Below, one piece after another: positions 55,527-64,000 of a DNA stretch of 64,000 bases; the first letter of the stretch is position 1, and every line of letters starts with the position of its first letter. The notes beneath the pieces were generated by a model. That model worked only from the letters and a program-made list of their open reading frames with translations. It did no database searches and had not been told where the DNA came from. A program made the translations under genes and the position numbers. The DNA comes from Humidesulfovibrio sp. (GTDB lineage: Bacteria; Desulfobacterota; Desulfovibrionia; Desulfovibrionales; Desulfovibrionaceae): contig JARLHQ010000028.1 in NCBI GenBank assembly GCA_031292175.1, positions 124,001 through 188,000 on the forward strand, in the 5' to 3' direction.

Positions 55527-55814
55527 CTAGCGGTCGACAAAAGACGAGATGAGCTTCATGAGCTTCTCATACTGGGCACCCGGATCTGCGGACTGGAGCG
55601 CTCTTTCGTTGCAACGCAGCAGGTAACGGCGCAGAATTTGGGTGGTGGCAGCGCGCAGGGCCGAGCGCACCGCGCGCACCTGCACCAGGACATCCTCGCA
55701 CTCCTTGCCCTCTTCTATCATGCGCTGGATGCCCCGCACCTGGCCCTCGATGCGCTTCATGCGGGCCATGACGTCTTTCTTTAGGGCTTCTTGATCCTTG
55801 ATCTCCTTGGTCAT
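55527..55814 (-). CDS. CsoR/FrmR/CstR-family repressor, Cys-Tyr-Cys ligand set
   Basis: Helical disc tetramer family (DUF156). 95 residues: MKRIEGQVRGIQRMIEEGKE, CEDVLVQVRAVRSALRAATT, RRYLLRCNERAL. Cys39 and Cys68 are spaced as the CsoR copper ligands Cys36 and Cys65, but the intervening His (His61 in CsoR) is Tyr64. That set is closer to the persulfide sensor CstR than to copper or nickel sensors; this is inferred. The start is fixed by GGAGGTGCC; the frame extends far upstream without a site. No target gene (transporter, sulfurtransferase) is next to it. Confidence 0.88.
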   Translation of the reverse strand: MTKEIKDQEALKKDVMARMKRIEGQVRGIQRMIEEGKECEDVLVQVRAVRSALRAATTQILRRYLLRCNERALQSADPGAQYEKLMKLISSFVDR

Positions 55815-56207
55815 GGCACCTCCAGAAATGCATTTGACGCAACGCCAACAGCAGGCCCCTGCACGCAAGGGGGCTCCCTGTGGGTGGACTGCGTTGGGAT
55901 GGTTCGCGTAATTGGCATTGATGGGCAGGCTTGGCAAGGGGCCTCAGCGAATAACATCATGCCGGACGCGGTTTAAGTCAGCTCGCTTCCAACTGTGCCA
56001 GCACACAGACCGTGAAGCGCATCCTCCGGCACAGTGTGCACGAAGGCTCCCTGCGTTGACGAGGCTCGCCGTCCCCGCGTCTGCCTCCCCTCCCAGCGCA
56101 AAACAGACTGTCACGATTTATTTAAAAAAAGTTGACCTCGATTGCTCGGCTGGGTAAGAGAGGTCACTTATGTTTTTTTCAGCATAACTAACCAACCAGG
56201 AACGTCC
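55815..56207. other. control region between csoR-like gene and FmdE fusion
   Basis: No gene in 390 bases. Near the csoR-like start, GCCCC..GC-AC-GC..GGGGGC at 55854-55874 is a G/C-tract dyad of the sort bound by CsoR-family repressors. An inverted repeat ACTGTGCC/GGCACAGT spans 55992-56035. Before the fusion gene, TTATG..GCATAA at 56168-56187 is a small dyad next to an AT-rich promoter-like stretch containing TTGACC. All assignments are tentative. Confidence 0.35.
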
Positions 56208-57887
56208 ATGAACATAGGCACATACACCTTTGAAGAGTTCAAGGCCAAGGCTGCCGCCTTCCACGGCTATCCCGCTCCGGGACTGTTGATCGGCGGCTAC
56301 ATGGTTGAGCTGGCGCGCCGCCAGCTCCCCGCTGGGACGCTGTTCGACGCCGTGGCCGAGACGGCCAAGTGCCTGCCCGACGCCGTGCAGCTCCTGACGC
56401 CCTGCACCTTCGGCAACGGCTGGATGCGTGTGCTGAACCTGGGCCGTTACGCCCTGAGCTTGTACGACAAGTACACCGGTGAGGGCGTGCGCGTGTGGAT
56501 CGATCTGGAGCGCATGGCCCCTTACGAAGAGATACGCGGCTGGTTCCTCAAACTCAAGAAGAAGGCCGACCAGGATACGGACCGGCTGTTCCGCGAGATC
56601 GAAACCGCTGGCGACACGCTCTGCTCCATGGCCCCGGTGCGGGTGGACGACCGGTACCGCAGGCATAAGAGCATGGGCCGCGTGGGAGTGTGCCCCATTT
56701 GCTGCGAGGCCTATCCGGCCAGCGACGGCGCCATCTGCCGGGGTTGCCAGGGCGAGGCCCCGTACGGATCATCCGGCAAGGAGGGCTGCCAGCCCCATGG
56801 GCATTCGCATGCTCCGGCCCACGAGCAGCCCCTGGCCAACACCGGCCCGCAGCTCGTGGCGGTGCCCGTCACCGAGGCCGTGGGCCAAAAAACCCTGCAC
56901 GACATGACGCGCATCGTCCCCGGCGAAAGCAAGGGCGTGGAGTTCGCCAAGGGCCATGCCATCAGCGGCGGCGATGTCTGCCGCCTGCAGGCCATGGGCC
57001 GCGCCCACGTGTACCTGGAGCAGGACACGCCCGACGGCTTCATCCACGAGGACAAGGCCGCGCTGGCGTTTGCGAAACTCATGGCGGGCGCAAACGTCGT
57101 CTTTGATGAAAGTCCCCACGAAGGCAAGGTGAACTTCCGCAGCACGTTGACCGGCGTGCTGGTGCTGGACCGCGAGCGCCTGGAGGCCTTCAATCTCGTG
57201 CCCGACGTCATGGCCGCAACGCGTCACAACGGCGTGCTGGTCGAAGCGGGCAAGGCCATAGGCGGGGCGCGGGCCATCCCGCTCTACCTCTCCGCTGAAA
57301 ACTTCCGCAAAGCCCAGGCCGTGCTGGCCGCAGGGCCGCTGTTCTCCATCGCGCCCATCAAGCCCGCGCGCGTCGGCATCCTGGTCACGGGCTCGGAGGT
57401 CTTCCAAGGTCTCATTGAGGACAAGTTCGCACCGGTAATCCGTGAGAAGGTGGAGCGCCTGGGCTCCACGGTCGTGGCCGTGGACATCGTGCCGGACGAC
57501 GCGGAACGCATCGCCCAGAGCGTGGGCAAGATGCTCACCGCCGGGGCGGAGCTCATCGTCACCACCGCCGGACTTTCCGTGGACCCGGACGACGTGACGC
57601 GCAAGGGCCTGCTCGCAGCTGGCCTCACGGACATGCTCTACGGCGCGCCGCTGTTGCCCGGGGCCATGACGCTGCTCGGCAGGCTGGCCTGCCCGGCTGG
57701 CAGCGCGCGGGTCATGGGCGTGCCCGCCTGCGCGCTGTTCCACAAGGCCACCAGCTTCGACATCCTGCTGCCGCGCGTGTTGGCCGGAGTGGAATTGAAG
57801 CGCGCCGATCTCGCGCAAATGGCCGAGGGCGGCTTCTGCCTGGACTGCAAGACCTGCGTCTATCCCAAGTGCCCTTTCGGCAAGTAG
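56208..57887 (+). CDS. FmdE-family/molybdopterin-binding fusion protein
   Basis: 559 residues in three parts. 1-150 is an FmdE-like domain (HGYPAPGLLIGGYM at 19-32; TPCTFGNGW with Cys66). 160-182 is a zinc ribbon (CPICC, CRGC). A His-rich stretch (HGHSHAPAHEQP near 197-208) links to a MoeA/MogA-type molybdopterin-binding region at about 390-520 (GILVTGSEVFQGLIEDKFAP; ELIVTTAGLSVDPDDVT). The end has four Cys (CLDCKTCVYPKCPFGK). Probably handles molybdenum or tungsten cofactor for formate or related dehydrogenases; the reaction is unknown. Binding site CAGGAACG. Confidence 0.85.
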   Translation: MNIGTYTFEEFKAKAAAFHGYPAPGLLIGGYMVELARRQLPAGTLFDAVAETAKCLPDAVQLLTPCTFGNGWMRVLNLGRYALSLYDKYTGEGVRVWIDLERMAPYEEIRGWFLKLKKKADQDTDRLFREIETAGDTLCSMAPVRVDDRYRRHKSMGRVGVCPICCEAYPASDGAICRGCQGEAPYGSSGKEGCQPHGHSHAPAHEQPLANTGPQLVAVPVTEAVGQKTLHDMTRIVPGESKGVEFAKGHAISGGDVCRLQAMGRAHVYLEQDTPDGFIHEDKAALAFAKLMAGANVVFDESPHEGKVNFRSTLTGVLVLDRERLEAFNLVPDVMAATRHNGVLVEAGKAIGGARAIPLYLSAENFRKAQAVLAAGPLFSIAPIKPARVGILVTGSEVFQGLIEDKFAPVIREKVERLGSTVVAVDIVPDDAERIAQSVGKMLTAGAELIVTTAGLSVDPDDVTRKGLLAAGLTDMLYGAPLLPGAMTLLGRLACPAGSARVMGVPACALFHKATSFDILLPRVLAGVELKRADLAQMAEGGFCLDCKTCVYPKCPFGK

Positions 57888-57902
57888 CAAGAGTCGACCA
57901 AC

Positions 57903-57932
57903 CGGGCCGCCATGCCACGGCGTGGCGGCCCG
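57903..57932. terminator. GC-rich hairpin after the FmdE fusion gene
   Basis: CGGGCCGCCA/TGGCGGCCCG, 10 bp with a ten-base loop, no T tract. Likely stops or protects the transcript end. Confidence 0.5.
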
Positions 57933-58002
57933 ACCTTCCAACACCTTGACCACGCGTGAAAAAATGCGTATTTTTTTTGCAGGCTGAACCAGGAGGCGCA
58001 CC

Positions 58003-58983
58003 ATGCCCGAGCAAGTCCCCCTGCCGCCAAACATGTCCGTGCGCGCGCTCGTCGAGCACTTCAAGCCCCCGGTGAGCGTGGGCTCTTACGGCACGGTCCA
58101 CACCGACACCACGGAGTTCATGAGCATCAGCTACGGCGACGTCATCGCCGTGGGCGGGCGGCATTTCCTTGTGCTGGGCGACGAGCGTGAGCGGCGCTTC
58201 GGCATGGAGGATCCCAAGTTCTGGGTCAAGCGCTGCACGGAACTCGAAACCGGACAGTACCGCATCCTGAAGCTGGAATTCAAAGAGACCTTTGACCAGC
58301 ACATCGGCCCGCTGACAATCACCTGCCACCGCAGCGCCGCCAAGGAGGCGCGCATCCTCCGTCTCGTGACGGGTGATCCCCGCTTCATGCAGGGCGTCAC
58401 CCACAAGGACACGCGCGGCAACCTGGTGCGCGTTCTGGAGCGCGTGCAGGGCCGCAGACTGGACCTGAACGTGGAGGACCTCCACGCCGACCACCGCACG
58501 TATTTCTTTGAGCTCTTCCCGGACATCCTGGAACAGTATATCAAGGCCTGCCGGGCCATCCTGTTCCTGCACCAGCACGGCGAAAGCCATGGCGACATCC
58601 GCCGCGACCACCTCTATGTAAACCACGAGTCCGGCGAGTACTGCTGGATCGACTTCGACTACGGTTACGACGCCACGGAAAACCCGTTCGGCCTGGACCT
58701 CTTCGGCCTGGGCAACATTCTCTCCTTCATCACCGGCAAGGGCGTGCACACCATCCAGGACCGAACCCAGGCGGACATGGCCGGGCCGCTCATCACGGAG
58801 TTCGACTGCTCACTCTTCTTCCGCCATCGCATCGTGAACCTGCGGAAGCTCTTCCCCTATGTGCCGGAGGAGCTGAACCGCGTGCTCATGCACTATTCCG
58901 CCAATTCCGACGTGTACTATGAGACCGTGCCGGAGCTGCTGGCTGAGCTGGAACCCTGTCTGGACATCCTGCGCCGGGCCTGA
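58003..58983 (+). CDS. protein-kinase-like protein
   Basis: 326 residues. Kinase-fold features: K90 in YRILKLEF (possible ATP lysine), E115 in SAAKEARIL, catalytic loop HGDIRRDHLYVN (D198, N207), and metal motif DFD (217-219) in WIDFDYGYD, so it may be active. The N-terminal 60 residues resemble none I know. Substrate unknown; small-molecule kinases of the APH type share these motifs. 25 bases before a universal stress protein gene and probably cotranscribed. AGGAGG precedes the ATG. Confidence 0.75.
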   Translation: MPEQVPLPPNMSVRALVEHFKPPVSVGSYGTVHTDTTEFMSISYGDVIAVGGRHFLVLGDERERRFGMEDPKFWVKRCTELETGQYRILKLEFKETFDQHIGPLTITCHRSAAKEARILRLVTGDPRFMQGVTHKDTRGNLVRVLERVQGRRLDLNVEDLHADHRTYFFELFPDILEQYIKACRAILFLHQHGESHGDIRRDHLYVNHESGEYCWIDFDYGYDATENPFGLDLFGLGNILSFITGKGVHTIQDRTQADMAGPLITEFDCSLFFRHRIVNLRKLFPYVPEELNRVLMHYSANSDVYYETVPELLAELEPCLDILRRA

Positions 58984-59008
58984 GCCGCCCACTGCCGAAG
59001 GAGGCAAC

Positions 59009-59464
59009 ATGGATTTCAAGAACATCCTCATCGCCGTGGACGCCTCGGACAACGCCCGGCGCGCCGTGGAATACGCCGCCACCATGCTGGAAGGCGCGAA
59101 AAACATGCGCGTGACCCTGCTCTACATTGAGCGCGCGCCCGGACGCGACCTTTTCGATACCGAGGAGGCCTGGCTCGGGCAATGCAAGCTGGAGCACGAG
59201 CGCGTCTTCGGCTTCCTCAAGGACGCCCGCGCCCGGCTCCTGGCGGCGGGCCTGCCCGACGCCGCAATCGCAGAACGCACCCTGCTGTGCAGCGCGGAGC
59301 CCAGCATCGCCCAGACCATTCTCGACATGCAGCAGGAAGGTGGCTACGGCACCCTCGTGGTGGGCCGCCGGGGACTCACCAAGGGCGAGGAGTTCCTCTT
59401 CGGCAGCGTGTCCACCAAGCTGGTGCACAACGCGCGCAACTGCGCGGTGTGGGTGGTGCAGTAG
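59009..59464 (+). CDS. universal stress protein (UspA family)
   Basis: 151 residues. ILIAVDASDNARRAVEYAA at the start and VVGRRGLTKGEEFLFGSVST near 119-138, the G-x2-G-x9-G-S/T ATP-binding pattern, so probably an ATP-binding Usp. GAAGGAGG precedes ATG 59009. Follows the kinase-like gene; cotranscription suggests a stress-signalling unit. Confidence 0.93.
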   Translation: MDFKNILIAVDASDNARRAVEYAATMLEGAKNMRVTLLYIERAPGRDLFDTEEAWLGQCKLEHERVFGFLKDARARLLAAGLPDAAIAERTLLCSAEPSIAQTILDMQQEGGYGTLVVGRRGLTKGEEFLFGSVSTKLVHNARNCAVWVVQ

Positions 59465-59516
59465 AGAGAACATGTTCCGGACGGCCGGGGGGATGATTCC
59501 CGTCAGCCCACCTCAT

Positions 59517-59570
59517 ATCAAGCGGCAGGGCCAGGGGCGCGTATGCGCGCCCCTGGCCCTGCCGCTTGAT
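59517..59570. repeat. perfect 25-bp inverted repeat after usp
   Basis: The left arm 59517-59541 starts ATCAAGCGGCAGGGCC and the right arm 59546-59570 ends GGCCCTGCCGCTTGAT; all 25 pairs match, with loop TATG. It lies between the convergent usp and phosphatase genes. No T tract follows either way, but RNA from it would form a very stable hairpin. Confidence 0.95.
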
Positions 59571-59671
59571 CATATTCTGACAACCGGCCTTGGTGTCTCG
59601 TCTTCCCCAACGGCCAACGCGCGCATTGCCAAACCAAACCCCAAAATCACTTCCAGCCCCTTTGAGAGGTT

Positions 59672-59743
59672 CTGGGGGGCGTGATGCCCCCCAGCGCTTG
59701 CCAGCCCGCGGGGAGGGTGCGGGAGGGTGAACGCCCCCCGCAC
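59672..59743. terminator. further hairpins between usp and the phosphatase gene
   Basis: CTGGGGGGC..GCCCCCCAG at 59672-59694 (9 bp) and GTGCGGG..CCCGCAC at 59717-59743 (7 bp plus G/C-rich interior). The second is adjacent to the phosphatase stop and may terminate that gene; neither has a real T tract. Confidence 0.5.
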
Positions 59744-59751
59744 GTGCCCCA

Positions 59752-61329
59752 CTAGGTGATGTGCCTGCGGAGGCTCTCCGTGTCCGTGGCCTTGGCTAGG
59801 AGGAAGGGCCTCGCCTCGGCCAGGGTCATGGTGGGGTTGGTATGATGCACGTCGAAAGCACGGCACATGACCGCGTAGAGATCGGTGTTCGCCACCAGCC
59901 GGTCCAGCCCCTGCGCCTTGGCCTTGTGGCCGTATGCCAGCAGGATCTGATCCTCGGCGGTGTGGTTGCAGGAGGTGAAGCCCACGTTGCCGCGCCGCAC
60001 AGTGGGCGCGCCGTGCTTGGGGTACACGCTGTTGGCGAGGATGCGGCCCATGGTGGCGTCGGGCTGGTAGATGAAGTCGCCGGGGAAGGGCTGGTAGCCC
60101 GGCTGCATGGACTGCACAATGAGTTCGGCGTCTTCCGGGCTGATGGGATAGCCGGACATCTCAGCCATGAGGTTCTGGATCTCGCCCACGCTTTTGCCCT
60201 TCATGCGCTTGATGGTGGTTTCGAAGGAGGCCTTGCCCGCGTGGTAGGAGCGCAGAGCCATGGTGGCGTCGTTGTACCCCGGACCGGTGCCATTGACACC
60301 CCAGCCGGAATTGCCGTGGTCCGAGGTGAAGATGACGAGGGTGTGCGGGTTGACCTTCAGGTAGGCGTCAATGACGCCCAGTGTGTCATCCAGCTCGATG
60401 GTGTCCATGATGGCGGCCCAGGCGTCGTTGGAATGGCTGGCGTGATCGATGCGCCCAGCCTCTACCTGGAGCAGGAAGCCGCCCGGATTTTTGGACAGGC
60501 GGCGCAGAGCGGCAGTAGTCATCTCCGGCAGGGAGGGCTGGTTGGAAAGGTTCGAGTCGTTCAGGCGGTCCACGTTGTAGGCGATGTGCGAGCCGGAGAA
60601 AAGCCCAACCAGGGGCTTGGCGCTGGCAGGAGCGGCCAGGAGGGCGGCGCGGTCATTCACCACGTCGTACCCGGCGCTGGCGAAGGAGGCGAGCAGATCC
60701 TTACCGTCCTTGCGCTGCGTGGCCTCGAAATGCTTGCGCCCGCCGCCAAGAAGCACGTCGGGCTTGAAGGCCAACATATCGGAGGCGATGACATCCTCCA
60801 GGTCGCGGTCCGCCTGGTGGGAAACCCAGGCCGCCGGGGTGGCGTGGGTGACGCGGGTGGTGGTGACAAGTCCGCAGGCCACGCCACGCGGCTTCACGAG
60901 TTCGAAGATGGTCTTGAGCGGGCGGCCGTCGGGCAGCGCGGCCAAGGAGCGGTTGACGGTATGAACGCCGGTGGACCAGGCGGCCGAGGCTGGGGCGGAA
61001 TCCGTGACGATGCTCGACAGGCTGGCCGTGGCCATGTAGCCGATGCTCGACATGGGGTCGCGCAGGCGGGCGTAGAGGTTGGAGTCCTGGCGGCCGAAAA
61101 CGCCGGTGCGGACCTCATGCATGGCGCGCACAACGCCTGTGGGCATGCCGTCGCCCACCACGAAGATGAGGCAGGGGCCTTTCGCCCGCTCAAACTGTCC
61201 GTCCGGGGAGTTTTCCGCCGCCCGGGCCTCGGGCAGCATGCCCGGCAGCATGGCCGCCACGGCGCCAGCACCCAGAAGCCGCAGCATCTCGCGCCGATTC
61301 AACCCGCTGGTGTTCTCGTCTTTTTCCAT
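59752..61329 (-). CDS. alkaline phosphatase, Tat-exported
   Basis: Periplasmic phosphomonoesterase, zinc/magnesium type. 525 residues. Twin-arginine signal at 10-40 (NRREMLRLLGAGAVAA, then AARA-like cleavage). Metal site FVVGDGMPTG, nucleophile serine in TDSAPASAAWSTG, metal ligands in LLQVEAGRIDHASHSND and FTSDHGNSG. Start at 61329 after GGGGAGGG; a second ATG lies one codon upstream. The frame extends 50 codons further without a site. No Pho box was recognised. Confidence 0.92.
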   Translation of the reverse strand: MEKDENTSGLNRREMLRLLGAGAVAAMLPGMLPEARAAENSPDGQFERAKGPCLIFVVGDGMPTGVVRAMHEVRTGVFGRQDSNLYARLRDPMSSIGYMATASLSSIVTDSAPASAAWSTGVHTVNRSLAALPDGRPLKTIFELVKPRGVACGLVTTTRVTHATPAAWVSHQADRDLEDVIASDMLAFKPDVLLGGGRKHFEATQRKDGKDLLASFASAGYDVVNDRAALLAAPASAKPLVGLFSGSHIAYNVDRLNDSNLSNQPSLPEMTTAALRRLSKNPGGFLLQVEAGRIDHASHSNDAWAAIMDTIELDDTLGVIDAYLKVNPHTLVIFTSDHGNSGWGVNGTGPGYNDATMALRSYHAGKASFETTIKRMKGKSVGEIQNLMAEMSGYPISPEDAELIVQSMQPGYQPFPGDFIYQPDATMGRILANSVYPKHGAPTVRRGNVGFTSCNHTAEDQILLAYGHKAKAQGLDRLVANTDLYAVMCRAFDVHHTNPTMTLAEARPFLLAKATDTESLRRHIT

Positions 61330-61847
61330 CATCCCTCCCCGGTTATGTGCGGTTTTGAGAATGCTAGCAGCGAAATCGGTCAGCATTGTGGCGGGAGTGT
61401 GAAATAATCGTGGCGGATACGGAAAGGCTGACGCGGCAGCAGCCCAAAAAGAAATCGTAGGGGATGACGGATTGCACAACAGTCAAGCGTGGCGGCAATA
61501 AAGCACAAGGCCGCCAGCGGAGCCTATCTCCGGCGGCGGCCTTGTGCCAAAGGGTATGTTTCGCGAGGAGCATTTCTGTCCGTCACCAGTCTCTTCGGCG
61601 CGCGCCTGGGCGGGCTTTAGGGGACGTGCCCAGCGGCGTATTGAAAAGGCGCTGGCAAGACGCGGCTGGCGCGTTTTGAAGACCAAAGCACGACCGAGAT
61701 GGCCCCGTGCCGCAGCCCCCGCACGCCCTCCGGCCAACCCGGCCGCTGGGAGCCTGCGGGCCTTGCCACTTGCCTGTGGGATGCTTATCGCGTACATCTC
61801 TCCCGTTTCAAGGCACGGCGGAAACCTCTCACCCAAGCGGCGGAAAA
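61330..61847. other. control region between phosphatase gene and carB, with a long hairpin
   Basis: About 520 bases without a convincing gene. A strong structure at 61503-61547 has outer arms GCACAAGGCCGCC/GGCGGCCTTGTGC (13 bp, perfect) and an inner CGGAG-CCTAT-CTCCG hairpin. On the minus strand it is followed by TTTATT. The 300 bases after it would form a long carB leader; I see no pyrimidine-responsive attenuator, no arginine operator and no clear promoter. Open frames here are GC-driven. Confidence 0.55.

Positions 61848-64000
<2,153 letters not shown>

Noticed and set aside
56100-56207. Molybdenum-cofactor riboswitch before the FmdE fusion
   Set aside because: The region is short and AT-rich and lacks the conserved GC-rich Moco RNA elements; only a small dyad is visible.

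Overview
The window is high-GC DNA (except a few AT-rich islands) that reads as the chromosome of a motile sulfate-reducing bacterium of the Desulfovibrio group. Pointers are the flagellar block flgF-flgG-flgA-flgH-flgI-rod binding-flgN-flgK-flgL-csrA-fliW next to flgM and a DVU0524-type gene, the nusA/infB/pnp translation cluster, an FmdE-molybdopterin fusion, cytochrome bd and hemerythrin for oxygen defence, and a Thi4 thiazole synthase under a TPP riboswitch. The genus is inferred, not proven.

Layout. 1-4.2 kb (accessory): a cut-off reading frame, a chemotaxis receptor whose leader holds a structured RNA resembling HEARO/IscB omega RNA, hemerythrin, a low-GC lipoprotein beside insertion-sequence-like repeats, and tRNA-Ser(GCU). 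4.2-13.9 kb (minus): nadK, a DUF89-like gene, mltA, a DUF4254 gene, gatB, mtnA, TPP riboswitch plus thi4, der. 13.9-25.7 kb: a sigma28-type promoter drives the DVU0524 gene and flgM on the plus strand; on the minus strand a sigma54 promoter drives the rod, ring and hook-junction genes down to csrA and fliW. 25.8-36.8 kb (plus): tRNA-Gly(CCC), rimP-nusA-ylxR-infB-ylxP-rbfA-nrnA-truB-rpsO-pnp. 36.8-48.1 kb: ModE-like regulator, MATE exporter coupled to a DUF2156 gene, phosphohydrolase coupled to a UvrD-type helicase, a broken HD-GYP gene, then cdsA-dxr-rseP-tsaB. 48.2-50.1 kb: dnaA and an AT-rich region with DnaA-box-like 9-mers. 50.1-64 kb: Hsp20, cydAB, a divergent DHA2 exporter/TetR pair, a CsoR-family repressor, the FmdE-MoeA fusion, a kinase-like protein with a universal stress protein, a Tat-exported alkaline phosphatase and the first part of carB.

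How the parts work together. Flagellar control looks two-tiered: sigma54 for hook-basal-body genes, sigma28 with its antagonist FlgM, and a FliW-CsrA post-transcriptional switch. The rimP-to-pnp operon combines transcription termination, initiation, ribosome maturation and RNA decay, with a strong double hairpin before pnp that suggests autoregulation. Oxygen and sulfur stress are served by hemerythrin, cytochrome bd, Hsp20, Usp and a CsoR-family protein whose ligand residues (Cys-Tyr-Cys) suggest thiol rather than copper sensing. The most unusual items are the solitary omega-RNA-like element, the His-type Thi4 under riboswitch control, the multiply broken HD-GYP gene, a 25-bp perfect inverted repeat after usp, and a DUF89-like protein lacking the family metal ligands. 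I found no CRISPR array, complete transposon, prophage or toxin-antitoxin pair.
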